Part shown: positions 1 through 5,540 of the stretch, in pieces
Numbering within the stretch: the first letter of the stretch is position 1
Layout of the letters: the number at the start of each line of letters is the position of its first letter
Assembly: GCA_002307245.1 (NCBI GenBank)
Contig: DBTW01000045.1
Span: 1-5,540, forward strand
Direction: 5' to 3'
Origin: Spirochaetaceae bacterium UBA1306
Lineage (GTDB): Bacteria > Spirochaetota > Spirochaetia > Treponematales > Rectinemataceae
DNA length: 5,540 nt
Notes under the pieces: generated by a model
What the model saw: the letters and a program-made list of their open reading frames with translations, nothing else
The model's database searches: none
What the model was told of the DNA's origin: nothing
Translations under genes and position numbers: made by a program

Positions 1-174
1 GGAGACGTGGCTTACGTGCATACCCAGAGTAGCCTGGACCATATCCTCCTGTCGCCCGCCGCTCGGGCTCGATACAAGGCGGACAGCTTGAAGATCGTCC
101 GAACGGATTCTTCGGGCGATTCCATGCAGATCAACTCCGACCATTATCCGGTCGTGTTGGATATATATCTGTAG
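1..174 (+). CDS. Endonuclease/exonuclease/phosphatase family protein, C-terminal fragment (5' end outside window)
   Basis: The window opens in frame 1 inside a gene that ends at TAG 172-174, leaving 57 C-terminal residues. Two motifs mark the end of a DNase I-like (EEP) fold. One is LDHILLSP (fragment residues 12-19), the usual near-terminal Asp-His strand. The other is SDHYPVVLDI (46-55), whose Asp47-His48 pair matches the catalytic Asp-His that closes the active site in DNase I, exonuclease III and related phosphodiesterases. The family hydrolyses phosphodiester bonds, usually with a divalent metal; substrates include DNA, RNA, sphingomyelin and inositol phosphates, and the fragment does not show which applies here. 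Signal peptide, metal-binding Glu and any extra domains lie outside the window. The next gene starts 64 nt downstream on the same strand with no U-tract terminator between, so the two may be co-transcribed. The family call is firm; substrate and location are unknown. Confidence 0.85.
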   Translation, partial: GDVAYVHTQSSLDHILLSPAARARYKADSLKIVRTDSSGDSMQINSDHYPVVLDIYL

Positions 175-194
175 GCGAGCTGCGCGCTCGCTTA
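172..194 (+). promoter_or_regulatory. Intercistronic hairpin overlapping the upstream stop codon
   Basis: GCGAGC (175-180) pairs perfectly with GCTCGC (186-191) around the 5-nt loop TGCGC. The stem can extend outward through the stop codon (TAG 172-174 with TTA 192-194, one G-U pair) to 9 bp. It is followed by TTAAAAACG, with no U-tract, so it is not a standard intrinsic terminator. It could stabilise or separate the upstream and lipoprotein parts of one transcript, or act as a weak attenuator. The structure is seen in the sequence; the role is inferred. Confidence 0.35.
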
Positions 195-226
195 AAAACG
201 CCTTCCGTCTGGTGGGCGATGTCTTG

Positions 227-233
227 AAGGAGG
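227..233 (+). promoter_or_regulatory. Strong ribosome binding site that fixes the lipoprotein start
   Basis: AAGGAGG at 227-233 is a near-perfect Shine-Dalgarno sequence, 5 nt before ATG 239-241. It decides between that ATG and an in-frame ATG at 212. The earlier start would put nine mostly polar residues (MGDVLKEEN) before the signal peptide and would place the Shine-Dalgarno inside the coding region. Confidence 0.85.
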
Positions 234-238
234 AAAAC

Positions 239-3049
239 ATGAAGATCCTCAAGGTCCTGGCGCCGCTATTCGTCATAGCGCTCCTGGTCTCCGGCTGCCA
301 GAAATCCACCGACACTCCGAAGTCGGACGCGAAGAGCCTGGTTAGCTTCAAATTCGAGGCCGCGAAGAACCCCGGGCTCGCCCAGGACTATTCGGCGACT
401 TACAATGAATCGACCAATACCTGGGACGTCGGTCCACTTCCGCCCACTACGGTCGTCACATCGCTCATCGCGAGCTTCGAGGTTTCCGCCGGCGCGAGCG
501 TGAAGGTCCGAGGCGTCGCGCAGGCATCGGGCACGACGCCGAACGACTTCACTGGCGACGTCGCCTATGTCGTCACCGCCGAGGACGGAAGCTCCTCGAC
601 CTACACGATCTCGGTGGATGTGACCGTCCAGCTGACGAATCGCGATATCTCCTCCATCTCCATCGTTAAGGATACTTATTATTACGCAGGCGTCATCCTC
701 GAGAAAGGAAGCGATATCGGGAATACGATCTCCTTCTATGTCCCGGGCGTAAGCGATTATTCGAGCTCGGTCCTCAGTTTCACCAACTCCGATAAGGCTA
801 TCGTCTCGGACGGGTCAGGGAACATATTGACGAGCGGTTGCACCCTCGACCTATCCAGCCAGAAGACCATTTCCGTTACTTCCGAGAGTGGTATATCGAA
901 GCAATATACCCTCACCGCGTATGCCAAGCCCGCCATGGAGATCACCGCTTTCGATCCGGATAACGCGAACGACGGATTCAAGTGGATAGAAGTCACCGTC
1001 AACCGGAAGGCCGAGCTCTCCAAGGTTCTTCTCGGCGCTTCGACCTATTCCTACGATAATTCCGTCATCGCGGACATAACCGCACTTTCTTTCTGGTCGA
1101 GCGTGGCCGACGGCGATGCCATCCGCGTCTGGAATACTGGCTTTCTTTCCGCCGACGATACGGCGAAGTCCGACAACAGCCCCGCCGTCTGGGACGTCAT
1201 GAGTTCTCTGTCCTCAAGCAACCTCTTGAATTACAGTTATGGAATCCTGTACCTCTCGTCCAATTCCGAAATATTCAACGCAGTCGGCTATGTTATGAAC
1301 ACGACCAGCAGTACCTACTGGGTTACCAACACGACGGTCCTCTCCGGTCTCGCTGCGGCCGCGAACAAGGGTTACTGGGGCAGCAGCGAGAGGACAGGAG
1401 CTTTCACCTTCCCTGCGACGGTCAATCCGAGCAGCACCGTAGGCCTCGTCGCCGGCGCCTACGCTAGCAGGATCTCCGGCTCGACCGGCACTTCCAGCGC
1501 CAGCTGGGAAGCCAAGACCGACGGGGCCTATTGTTCGCTTACGGCTGCCGTAAGCGGTAGCGTGAATGCCGGTGCCGCTTCCGATATCACCGTGACCGCG
1601 ACCCTCACTAGCCAGGGCACGGTAACCGTCGATCCGGCCAAGGCTACGGTCGACCTAAGCGCTATCGGCGGCACCGCTTCCACTGCCCTTACCGAGACCG
1701 CGACCGGCAGCGGTATCTGGACAGCCACGTATAATGTCCCCTCCAGCTACGCCGCCGGCAGCTATAGCCTGCCAGTTAGCCTGGGGATCACGGTAAATGG
1801 CCTCGGCATCACCAAGACCTATACGCCGAAGCTCACCATTCTACCTGCGAAGTCCGTCTCCGTGACGGCAGTGACGGCGACACCGTCCCTCGTAACGAGG
1901 GGAATAGCTACCGATGTTTCCTTCAGCGTCACGACGGGCGCAGCGAATAATGCCACCGTTACCGGCGTAAGCGCCGACCTCTCCGCGATCGGCGGCGGCG
2001 CGGCAGTCGCGCTGTCGGGCTCGGGGGGCAGCTGGAGCTTGACCTACAATGTCCCGACGACGGTCGCGGTAGGCAGCTATACGATCACCTTCACCGCGAG
2101 CGATTCGAGCGCGGGCGTTTCAGGCACGGGCACTACGAGCCTCGTCGTCTCGAGCGATCCCTTCTTAAGCGTATCGAGCTTCGCCGCTTCGCCGGCGGCA
2201 GGTATCGTCGGCTCCGCGACGACCGTCACTCTGACTGCGGTGCTCTCCACCCTTAATGACGCGGCTGCCACGAGCGTTACGGCGGATCTATCGGCTTTCA
2301 CGGGGCTTTCTGCGGCCGAGGCTTTTACTGGCAGCGCCGATGGATTGACCTGGACCTACTCGCTTAACGTTGGAGCCTCGCAAGCCGCGGGGAACTACCC
2401 CATCATGGTCACGGCAACCGATAGTTTGCATACCCTTACGGCCACGAAGACTACTAGCTTCGGACTGAGCGCTCCTCTCGCTTTCGCGAATAGCGATATG
2501 GAAGCGCCTATGCATAATACGACACCTGGAGCGAATGGATGGTCGAGTATCGTTACTGCCCTAATTCCAGCTTCATCAGCATATGAATCTGTAATAGGGC
2601 CTAAAGGTACGTCATCAGTTGCTCTCCATGTGAGTGGAGCTACTACTGCGAATTCGTTCATTTTCGCTTCGGCAAAACCACTAAATGCCAAGGGCACGTA
2701 TACAAAGATTTGTTTCTGGGTAAAAGGAAGCATCTCAGCAAATACTTCAATTGCAGTGCAGATTGGCTCTAGTGGGACAGCCGCTGGGCAGCTTTTCTGG
2801 ATTGGCTCGGTAGGTGCTTCTGATGTGGTGGTGAACGGAGATAATACATTAAAGTATACCTTGTCCGCGAATCCGTTTACCTTCGACACTTCTGGATCAT
2901 GGAGGAAGATTACACTCAATCTCTCAGGGTATCTGGCTTCTGTTGCGACCACTGCATATTCAACAGTGACTGATAATAATAATTTCTCTGTGAAAATAGG
3001 GAAAAACGCCACTGCTGATTTCTACATCGACGACATCCTCTACGAGTAG
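239..3049 (+). CDS. Large multidomain surface lipoprotein: DUF5018-like, lamin-tail-like, three Ig-like repeats, C-terminal jelly roll
   Basis: This is a 936-residue exported lipoprotein. Residues 1-20 form a lipoprotein signal peptide (KILK, a hydrophobic core, lipobox VSGC with Cys20 as the lipidated residue). Residues ~33-128 and ~133-230 look like two DUF5018-type beta-sandwich domains; the first has the typical DFTGDVAYVVTAEDGSS..YTISV ending (103-126). Residues ~233-430 resemble a lamin-tail-like domain (KWIEV 248-252, WDVMSSL 318-324, GILYLSSNSEIFNAVGY 335-351), though this is a looser match. Three Ig-like repeats follow (~433-535, 538-638, 641-744). Residues ~748-936 look like a carbohydrate-binding-type jelly roll (FWVKG 826-830, SWRKITLNLSG 887-897, DFYIDDILYE 927-936). 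No catalytic motif is visible, so an adhesive or scaffold role at the cell surface is more likely than an enzymatic one. The segment coding the last domain is strikingly AT-richer than the rest. The gene has its own Shine-Dalgarno and a downstream terminator. Exported lipoprotein is secure; the ligand is unknown. Confidence 0.85.
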   Translation: MKILKVLAPLFVIALLVSGCQKSTDTPKSDAKSLVSFKFEAAKNPGLAQDYSATYNESTNTWDVGPLPPTTVVTSLIASFEVSAGASVKVRGVAQASGTTPNDFTGDVAYVVTAEDGSSSTYTISVDVTVQLTNRDISSISIVKDTYYYAGVILEKGSDIGNTISFYVPGVSDYSSSVLSFTNSDKAIVSDGSGNILTSGCTLDLSSQKTISVTSESGISKQYTLTAYAKPAMEITAFDPDNANDGFKWIEVTVNRKAELSKVLLGASTYSYDNSVIADITALSFWSSVADGDAIRVWNTGFLSADDTAKSDNSPAVWDVMSSLSSSNLLNYSYGILYLSSNSEIFNAVGYVMNTTSSTYWVTNTTVLSGLAAAANKGYWGSSERTGAFTFPATVNPSSTVGLVAGAYASRISGSTGTSSASWEAKTDGAYCSLTAAVSGSVNAGAASDITVTATLTSQGTVTVDPAKATVDLSAIGGTASTALTETATGSGIWTATYNVPSSYAAGSYSLPVSLGITVNGLGITKTYTPKLTILPAKSVSVTAVTATPSLVTRGIATDVSFSVTTGAANNATVTGVSADLSAIGGGAAVALSGSGGSWSLTYNVPTTVAVGSYTITFTASDSSAGVSGTGTTSLVVSSDPFLSVSSFAASPAAGIVGSATTVTLTAVLSTLNDAAATSVTADLSAFTGLSAAEAFTGSADGLTWTYSLNVGASQAAGNYPIMVTATDSLHTLTATKTTSFGLSAPLAFANSDMEAPMHNTTPGANGWSSIVTALIPASSAYESVIGPKGTSSVALHVSGATTANSFIFASAKPLNAKGTYTKICFWVKGSISANTSIAVQIGSSGTAAGQLFWIGSVGASDVVVNGDNTLKYTLSANPFTFDTSGSWRKITLNLSGYLASVATTAYSTVTDNNNFSVKIGKNATADFYIDDILYE
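1535..2470 (+). repeat. Three tandem Ig-like repeats within the lipoprotein gene
   Basis: Three diverged units of about 100-108 codons lie at roughly 1535-1843, 1850-2152 and 2159-2470. Each has a DLSA motif at the same place (Asp codons at 1652, 1976 and 2285; DLSAIGG in the first two, DLSAFTG in the third). About 20-25 residues later comes an aromatic strand (WTATYNVP, WSLTYNVP, WTYSLNVG), then an AGSY / VGSY / AGNY turn and a closing beta strand. Spacings between the Asp codons are 108 and 103 codons. The units match as protein, not as long identical DNA, so they are an old duplication. Such units usually act as extended stalks that push a terminal domain away from the cell. Confidence 0.8.
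2505..3019 (+). other. Low-GC segment encoding the C-terminal jelly-roll-like domain
   Basis: Hand counts give about 216 G+C of 480 (45%) for 2521-3000 and about 311 of 480 (65%) for 1921-2400, in the same reading frame of one gene. In sampled stretches, third codon positions are roughly 40% G/C here and roughly 78% in the Ig-like repeats. Codons such as TCA, ACT, AAT, ATT and AAA become common. The shift starts near residues 750-756, at the junction between the third Ig-like repeat and the jelly roll. From 3020 the last nine sense codons all end in G or C. The pattern suggests a domain-sized segment of different origin joined in frame; the exact edges are approximate. Confidence 0.65.
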
Positions 3050-3076
3050 ACTGAAGTAGCGACTCGTAACGAAATG

Positions 3077-3108
3077 GAGCCGTCGGGATCTTCCCGGCGG
3101 CTCTTTTT
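3077..3108 (+). terminator. Rho-independent terminator after the lipoprotein gene
   Basis: GAGCCGTCGGGA (3077-3088) pairs with TCCCGGCGGCTC (3092-3103) around a TCT loop. This is a 12-bp stem with a single T-G wobble, followed directly by TTTTT (3104-3108). It begins 27 nt after the lipoprotein stop codon and separates that transcript from the next gene. Confidence 0.92.
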
Positions 3109-3134
3109 GTGGATCATATACATGCGCAGTTACC

Positions 3135-3163
3135 TTGTCTTCTTCTCGAGCCTAGGGCATCAT
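3135..3163 (+). promoter_or_regulatory. Possible weak sigma-70-type promoter for the 165-residue protein gene
   Basis: TTGTCT (3135-3140, 4 of 6 to TTGACA) is followed after 17 nt by CATCAT (3158-3163, 4 of 6 to TATAAT). The gene lies just after a strong terminator, so it needs a promoter in this 76-nt gap. The match is weak, and no better pair was seen. Confidence 0.2.
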
Positions 3164-3173
3164 GAATAAGTAT

Positions 3174-3178
3174 GGAGG
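3174..3178 (+). promoter_or_regulatory. Ribosome binding site supporting a TTG start
   Basis: GGAGG lies 6 nt before TTG 3185. It is the main support for a non-ATG start here, since the next possible in-frame starts lie inside the apparent coding region and lack such a site. Confidence 0.65.
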
Positions 3179-3184
3179 ACAAGC

Positions 3185-3682
3185 TTGGCTATTGATCGTC
3201 AATCCAGCCTCGCCCCCCTCCTCTCCTCCCTGCGTTCCTCCATCCTCGGCGACAACTTCACGCTTCAGGCATTCAGCTGGATGCCCTCTCTAGATCTAGA
3301 GTCGGTCTTGAAGGAGCCTGAGTCGCTAAGGGGCGAACTCCTGTCGCTCGCGAGCCGCGAATCCTGGCCTGAGGAAGTCCGTGCGAGCATCGGTGGCGCC
3401 TTCTTCGACCGATACCAATCCGGCCTCGTGGCAGCCCACGCTTTCGCGCTCAACCTTTTTCGGATGGACGAGGATAATTGGTTTTCCTTCGAAGCCGCGA
3501 GGAAGGCCGCATCCTGGTTTGAAGAGCCGACCAAGCTCGCCGAGCGGCGAGAGCTCATCCTCGCGAAGGGATTGAAGTATCGGTCCTTAATGCCGGGGAG
3601 GATAGTTCCGCCCGACCTGCCGCTGATAGCCGACCTAATGGAAGGCAGCCTGCATGCGCTGCTGATAGGGCTCAGGGATTAA
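3185..3682 (+). CDS. Uncharacterised 165-residue soluble protein, TTG start
   Basis: I do not recognise this protein. It starts at TTG 3185-3187, with GGAGG (3174-3178) six nt upstream. The nearby ATGs at 3162 and 3172 are in other frames and run to early stops. The product has no signal peptide or membrane segment and looks mostly helical and acidic-basic mixed (DLESVLKEPESLRGELLSLA around residues 37-56, FEEPTKLAERRELILAKGLK around 112-131). No metal-binding, nucleotide-binding or catalytic signature is visible, and there are no cysteines. It is isolated between a terminator and a convergent gene, so it is probably transcribed alone. Reality as a gene rests on the Shine-Dalgarno, the balanced amino-acid composition and the GC-rich third positions. 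Function is unknown. Confidence 0.65.
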   Translation: MAIDRQSSLAPLLSSLRSSILGDNFTLQAFSWMPSLDLESVLKEPESLRGELLSLASRESWPEEVRASIGGAFFDRYQSGLVAAHAFALNLFRMDEDNWFSFEAARKAASWFEEPTKLAERRELILAKGLKYRSLMPGRIVPPDLPLIADLMEGSLHALLIGLRD

Positions 3683-3848
3683 TTGGCCTTCGTGAACACT
3701 GCCAGCTCGCTCGTCCTCCGCCGACGCGATCGGAGGGGGCTGCCCCTTGCCTTAATGCCGAGTTCATGCGCGCCCCAGGTTGCCAATACCTGCGCGGATA
3801 AAGGCGCCGATTGACTAAGCGGCGGGATTAAGGGATTTAGGGTGGAGT
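3683..3848. other. Convergent intergenic region with two GC-rich hairpins
   Basis: These 166 nt separate two genes pointing at each other. Two inverted repeats are visible. CCTCCG (3715-3720) pairs with CGGAGG (3731-3736) around a 10-nt loop. CAGGT (3776-3780) pairs with ACCTG (3788-3792) around TGCCAAT, with a further CGCG/CGCG stem (3769-3772 with 3793-3796) past a CCC bulge. Neither has a U-tract on either strand. They may act as Rho-assisted or bidirectional transcript ends, or belong to a dispersed intergenic repeat. No gene is convincing in this stretch. Confidence 0.4.
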
Positions 3849-4859
3849 TCAATTCTCCAGGTCGAGCAGGCCGACCAGCTCGGGATAGTCGATGAAGGGA
3901 TTGCGGTCGCCCTGGTAGGCTTCCACAGCTTCGTTGCGCGCCGTCTCCTTGGCGCTTACCGGATCGGCTGCGCTCCATTCTTTCAACATGGCGTCGTACC
4001 AGGGGAGGAGTTTGGCACCTGCGCCGGCCCAGGCGCAGGCTTCGAAATTGGCGTCGCCGTAATACCGCAGGGCCATGTAGAAGTGCATGCGCGCTATGTC
4101 GCCTTTGTAGATGTCCGCTATCTCGAAGACCGTGCCCGAGTAGCCCAGGCCGCCCTCGGCAGGGCCGAGCTTGCTTCCGTTCCGAAAGGTCTTCGTAGCC
4201 GTCCCGACTTCGCCGTAGGGGAGATCCCCGCGCTGGTTGTTGACGTACTTGTCCGTGGGCACGATATGGTGGCCGTCGGTATACGCCGCGTCTCCCGAAC
4301 TGCTGCCGTTGAAGGTGCTCTGCGGCCAGCTGTGCTCGCGGTTGTAGAACTGGCCTTCGCTTCCGCCGCCCGAGCCCTTGTCGCGGTTCGCGTCGAAGTC
4401 GAACCAATAGGCGGCCGCGCTCCCGTCCTGGCTCGTGCTCGAGTACATGTCCCAAACCTTGCCTGAAGGCGTGGCGTCGGTGGACTTATACATCGTCCAG
4501 AGATTCGCGTAGGCGCCTGCGGATTGGGTTGTCGCGAGGATCTCGTGCAGCTTCGCCTTCAGGGCGGCTCCACTCAAGCCATAGGCCTTCCTATAATAAT
4601 CGCGGACCGCTTGCGAGAGGCTCGCGTTTTCCCTGAATGCCTTGTCGTCTTCATTGGTCCCCGCGTTCGCGCCGGTATCGGTGCCAGGATTCGTGCCTGG
4701 GCTTGTGCCGGTCTCCGTCGTGACGGTGGGGGAGCTCTGCGCCGAGGGATCGCATGATACGAGGGCAAGGCTAAGGCCGAGGACGAGCGCCGCGAGGGGC
4801 GCGATGGCATGGTTCACCTTGGCCTTCGGCCGTCCGTGTCCCTCGAGTTGTTTCATCAT
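3849..4859 (-). CDS. Endonuclease I family lipoprotein (extracytoplasmic DNase)
   Basis: This 336-residue member of the endonuclease I family (beta-beta-alpha-metal nucleases such as Vvn and EndA) cuts DNA non-specifically, and sometimes RNA, outside the cytoplasm. Residues 1-36 form a lipoprotein signal peptide with hydrophobic core 18-34 and lipobox LVSC (Cys36). A low-complexity Gly/Thr/Pro/Asn linker (~42-70) follows, then the catalytic domain. Key motifs are VWDMYSS (135-141), NREHSWP (173-179), DGHHIVPTD (195-203) and VNNQRGD (206-212). By comparison with Vvn, Glu175 and Asn207 should bind the metal and His176 should be the general base. KGDIARMHFYM and the C-terminal QGDRNPFIDYPEL are also family hallmarks. 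The domain has one cysteine, so the Vvn disulfides are absent. Start at ATG 4859 is chosen because GGAG lies 7 nt upstream; a second ATG follows directly. The M48 protease gene ends 34 nt upstream on the same strand. Asp follows Cys36, an inner-membrane retention signal in enterobacteria that may not apply here. Confidence 0.94.
   Translation of the reverse strand: MMKQLEGHGRPKAKVNHAIAPLAALVLGLSLALVSCDPSAQSSPTVTTETGTSPGTNPGTDTGANAGTNEDDKAFRENASLSQAVRDYYRKAYGLSGAALKAKLHEILATTQSAGAYANLWTMYKSTDATPSGKVWDMYSSTSQDGSAAAYWFDFDANRDKGSGGGSEGQFYNREHSWPQSTFNGSSSGDAAYTDGHHIVPTDKYVNNQRGDLPYGEVGTATKTFRNGSKLGPAEGGLGYSGTVFEIADIYKGDIARMHFYMALRYYGDANFEACAWAGAGAKLLPWYDAMLKEWSAADPVSAKETARNEAVEAYQGDRNPFIDYPELVGLLDLEN
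4653..4712 (-). repeat. Low-complexity GT/PGTN linker between lipid anchor and nuclease domain
   Basis: About 20 codons encode imperfect short repeats (TGTSPGTNPGTDTG followed by ANAGTN) directly after the mature N-terminus of the endonuclease. Such a flexible tether would hold the catalytic domain away from the membrane. Repeated GGCAC-type units at DNA level could change length by slippage. Confidence 0.7.
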
Positions 4860-4866
4860 GGTGCTG

Positions 4867-4870
4867 CTCC
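4867..4870 (-). promoter_or_regulatory. Ribosome binding site of the endonuclease I gene
   Basis: On the minus strand GGAG (4870-4867) lies 7 nt before ATG 4859-4857. This favours the first of two consecutive ATG codons. The 34-nt gap to the upstream protease stop holds no terminator, supporting co-transcription. Confidence 0.6.
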
Positions 4871-4893
4871 GGGTAGGTGTATTCTACAGAACT

Positions 4894-5540
4894 CTACCCT
4901 CGAACGCCTATCGCGTCGATCCTCTCGCACAGGGTCGGATGCGAATAGTACCAGGCCGAGTAGAGCCTGTCCGGCCAGAGGTTGGAGGCGTTCTCCTTGT
5001 TCAGCTTGATCAAGGCGGAGGCGAGGGCTTCCGCGCCGGCAGCCTTCGCCGAAAAGGCGTCGGCTTGGTACTCGTGGGCGCGCGACCAGGCTGCGAAGGC
5101 CGGCGTGAGGAAGAAGGTCGCCGGGCCCGCGAGAAGCGAGACGATGAGGAGCAGCGCGTGCTTGGAAACTTCCGCGAAGCCGAAGGCGGCGTAGAGGGCC
5201 TGCCATCCCATCAGGAGCTCTAGGATCCAGAATCCGATGAAGGAGAAGGCGATCGAGACGGCGGTCATCTTGAGCACGTGCTTCTTCTTCTCGTGGCCGA
5301 TCTCGTGGGCGAGCACGGCTAGGATCTCGTCCTCGCTCATCTGGGCGAGCAGGGTGTCGTAGAGCACTATGCGCTTCGAGCCGCCCAGCCCGGTGAAGTA
5401 GGCGTTCGAGTGCCTCGATCGCCTGGAGCCATCCATCACGAAGATGCCGCCGACCTTGAACTCGAGGCGCTTCGCCATCGCGTCGATGCGCTCCTTGAGA
5501 GTGCCCTCGTCCAGAGGCGTGAACTTGTTGAAGAGTGGCG
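4894..5540 (-). CDS. M48 family membrane metalloprotease (Ste24 / CaaX prenyl protease 1-like), C-terminal part
   Basis: The reading frame runs open off the right edge, so the 5' end is missing; 214 residues remain. Family members are usually about 400-420 residues, so roughly the N-terminal half, with the first membrane helices, is outside. The internal Met at 5478 is not the start: the frame upstream reads PLFNKFTPLDEGTLKERIDA, which is typical family sequence. Seen in order (fragment numbering): FVMDGSRRSRHSNAYFTGLG (33-52); zinc motif HEIGH (78-82, His78, Glu79, His82); two membrane segments (~88-110 and ~127-148); EYQAD (156-160), whose Glu156 should be the third zinc ligand; and YSHPTLCERI near the end. 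Relatives are zinc proteases facing the cytoplasm or membrane interface. Eukaryotic Ste24 processes prenylated CaaX proteins, but bacterial members lack that pathway and probably act in membrane protein turnover. The gene leads into endonuclease I 34 nt downstream; functional linkage is uncertain. Confidence 0.93.
   Translation of the reverse strand, partial: PLFNKFTPLDEGTLKERIDAMAKRLEFKVGGIFVMDGSRRSRHSNAYFTGLGGSKRIVLYDTLLAQMSEDEILAVLAHEIGHEKKKHVLKMTAVSIAFSFIGFWILELLMGWQALYAAFGFAEVSKHALLLIVSLLAGPATFFLTPAFAAWSRAHEYQADAFSAKAAGAEALASALIKLNKENASNLWPDRLYSAWYYSHPTLCERIDAIGVRG

Noticed and set aside
212..238. Upstream in-frame ATG at 212 as the lipoprotein start
   Set aside because: It would place polar residues before the signal peptide, and the strong Shine-Dalgarno at 227-233 points to ATG 239.
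1535..2470. CRISPR-like or tandem DNA repeat array
   Set aside because: The periodicity is of about 100 codons at protein level with diverged DNA. There are no short identical repeats with unique spacers.
2395..3012. Long open frame of about 205 codons on the minus strand opposite the jelly-roll domain
   Set aside because: The plus-strand frame has a coherent fold, signal peptide and terminator. The antisense product shows no recognisable domain, and its length follows from the codon choice opposite.
2505..3019. Insertion sequence or phage insertion in the lipoprotein gene
   Set aside because: The frame is intact, there is no transposase or terminal inverted repeat, and the encoded segment is a plausible beta-sandwich domain.
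3679..4455. Minus-strand open frame of about 258 codons overlapping the endonuclease gene in another frame
   Set aside because: The product is extremely Arg-rich and low-complexity. The endonuclease frame over the same DNA carries all the family's catalytic motifs.
4642..5223. Plus-strand open frame of about 193 codons across the endonuclease start and the protease end
   Set aside because: It lies antisense to two genes with unmistakable family motifs. Its product is rich in Arg, Gly and Val with low complexity, typical of a shadow frame in GC-rich DNA.

Overview
The window is GC-rich, and its proteins look like those of a Gram-negative (diderm) bacterium. It encodes two lipobox-bearing lipoproteins and a membrane M48 protease of the Ste24 / CaaX-prenyl-protease-1 type. 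The style of the large lipoprotein (DUF5018-like domains, a lamin-tail-like domain, Ig-like repeats, a jelly roll) would fit a spirochaete. That assignment is a guess from protein style, because no ribosomal or other marker gene is present.

Layout, left to right. (1) 1-174 (+) is the C-terminal end of an endonuclease/exonuclease/phosphatase (DNase I-like) protein, running in from outside the window. (2) After a 64-nt gap holding a hairpin and a strong ribosome binding site, 239-3049 (+) encodes a 936-residue mosaic surface lipoprotein, closed by a clear intrinsic terminator at 3077-3108. (3) 3185-3682 (+) encodes a 165-residue protein that I do not recognise, starting with TTG. (4) 3683-3848 is a convergent intergenic stretch with two GC-rich hairpins. 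(5) 3849-4859 (-) encodes an endonuclease I family lipoprotein. (6) 4894-5540 (-) is the C-terminal half of an M48 metalloprotease, cut by the window edge; it lies 34 nt upstream of the endonuclease gene and is probably co-transcribed with it.

Two different nuclease folds (DNase I-like and endonuclease I-like) lie near a large surface lipoprotein. The endonuclease I protein has its own lipid anchor. A plausible reading is a cell-surface or periplasmic nucleic-acid degradation and nutrient-scavenging neighbourhood, but this is inferred from proximity only.

The most unusual feature is inside the large lipoprotein gene. Its last ~500 coding bases, which encode the C-terminal jelly-roll-like domain, are about 45% GC by hand count, against about 65% for the Ig-like repeats just upstream. 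The low-GC stretch begins at the domain boundary. It ends just before a run of eight GC-ending codons for the last residues. This looks like an exchanged or imported domain cassette within an otherwise native gene. I saw no CRISPR array, tRNA, rRNA or transposase.
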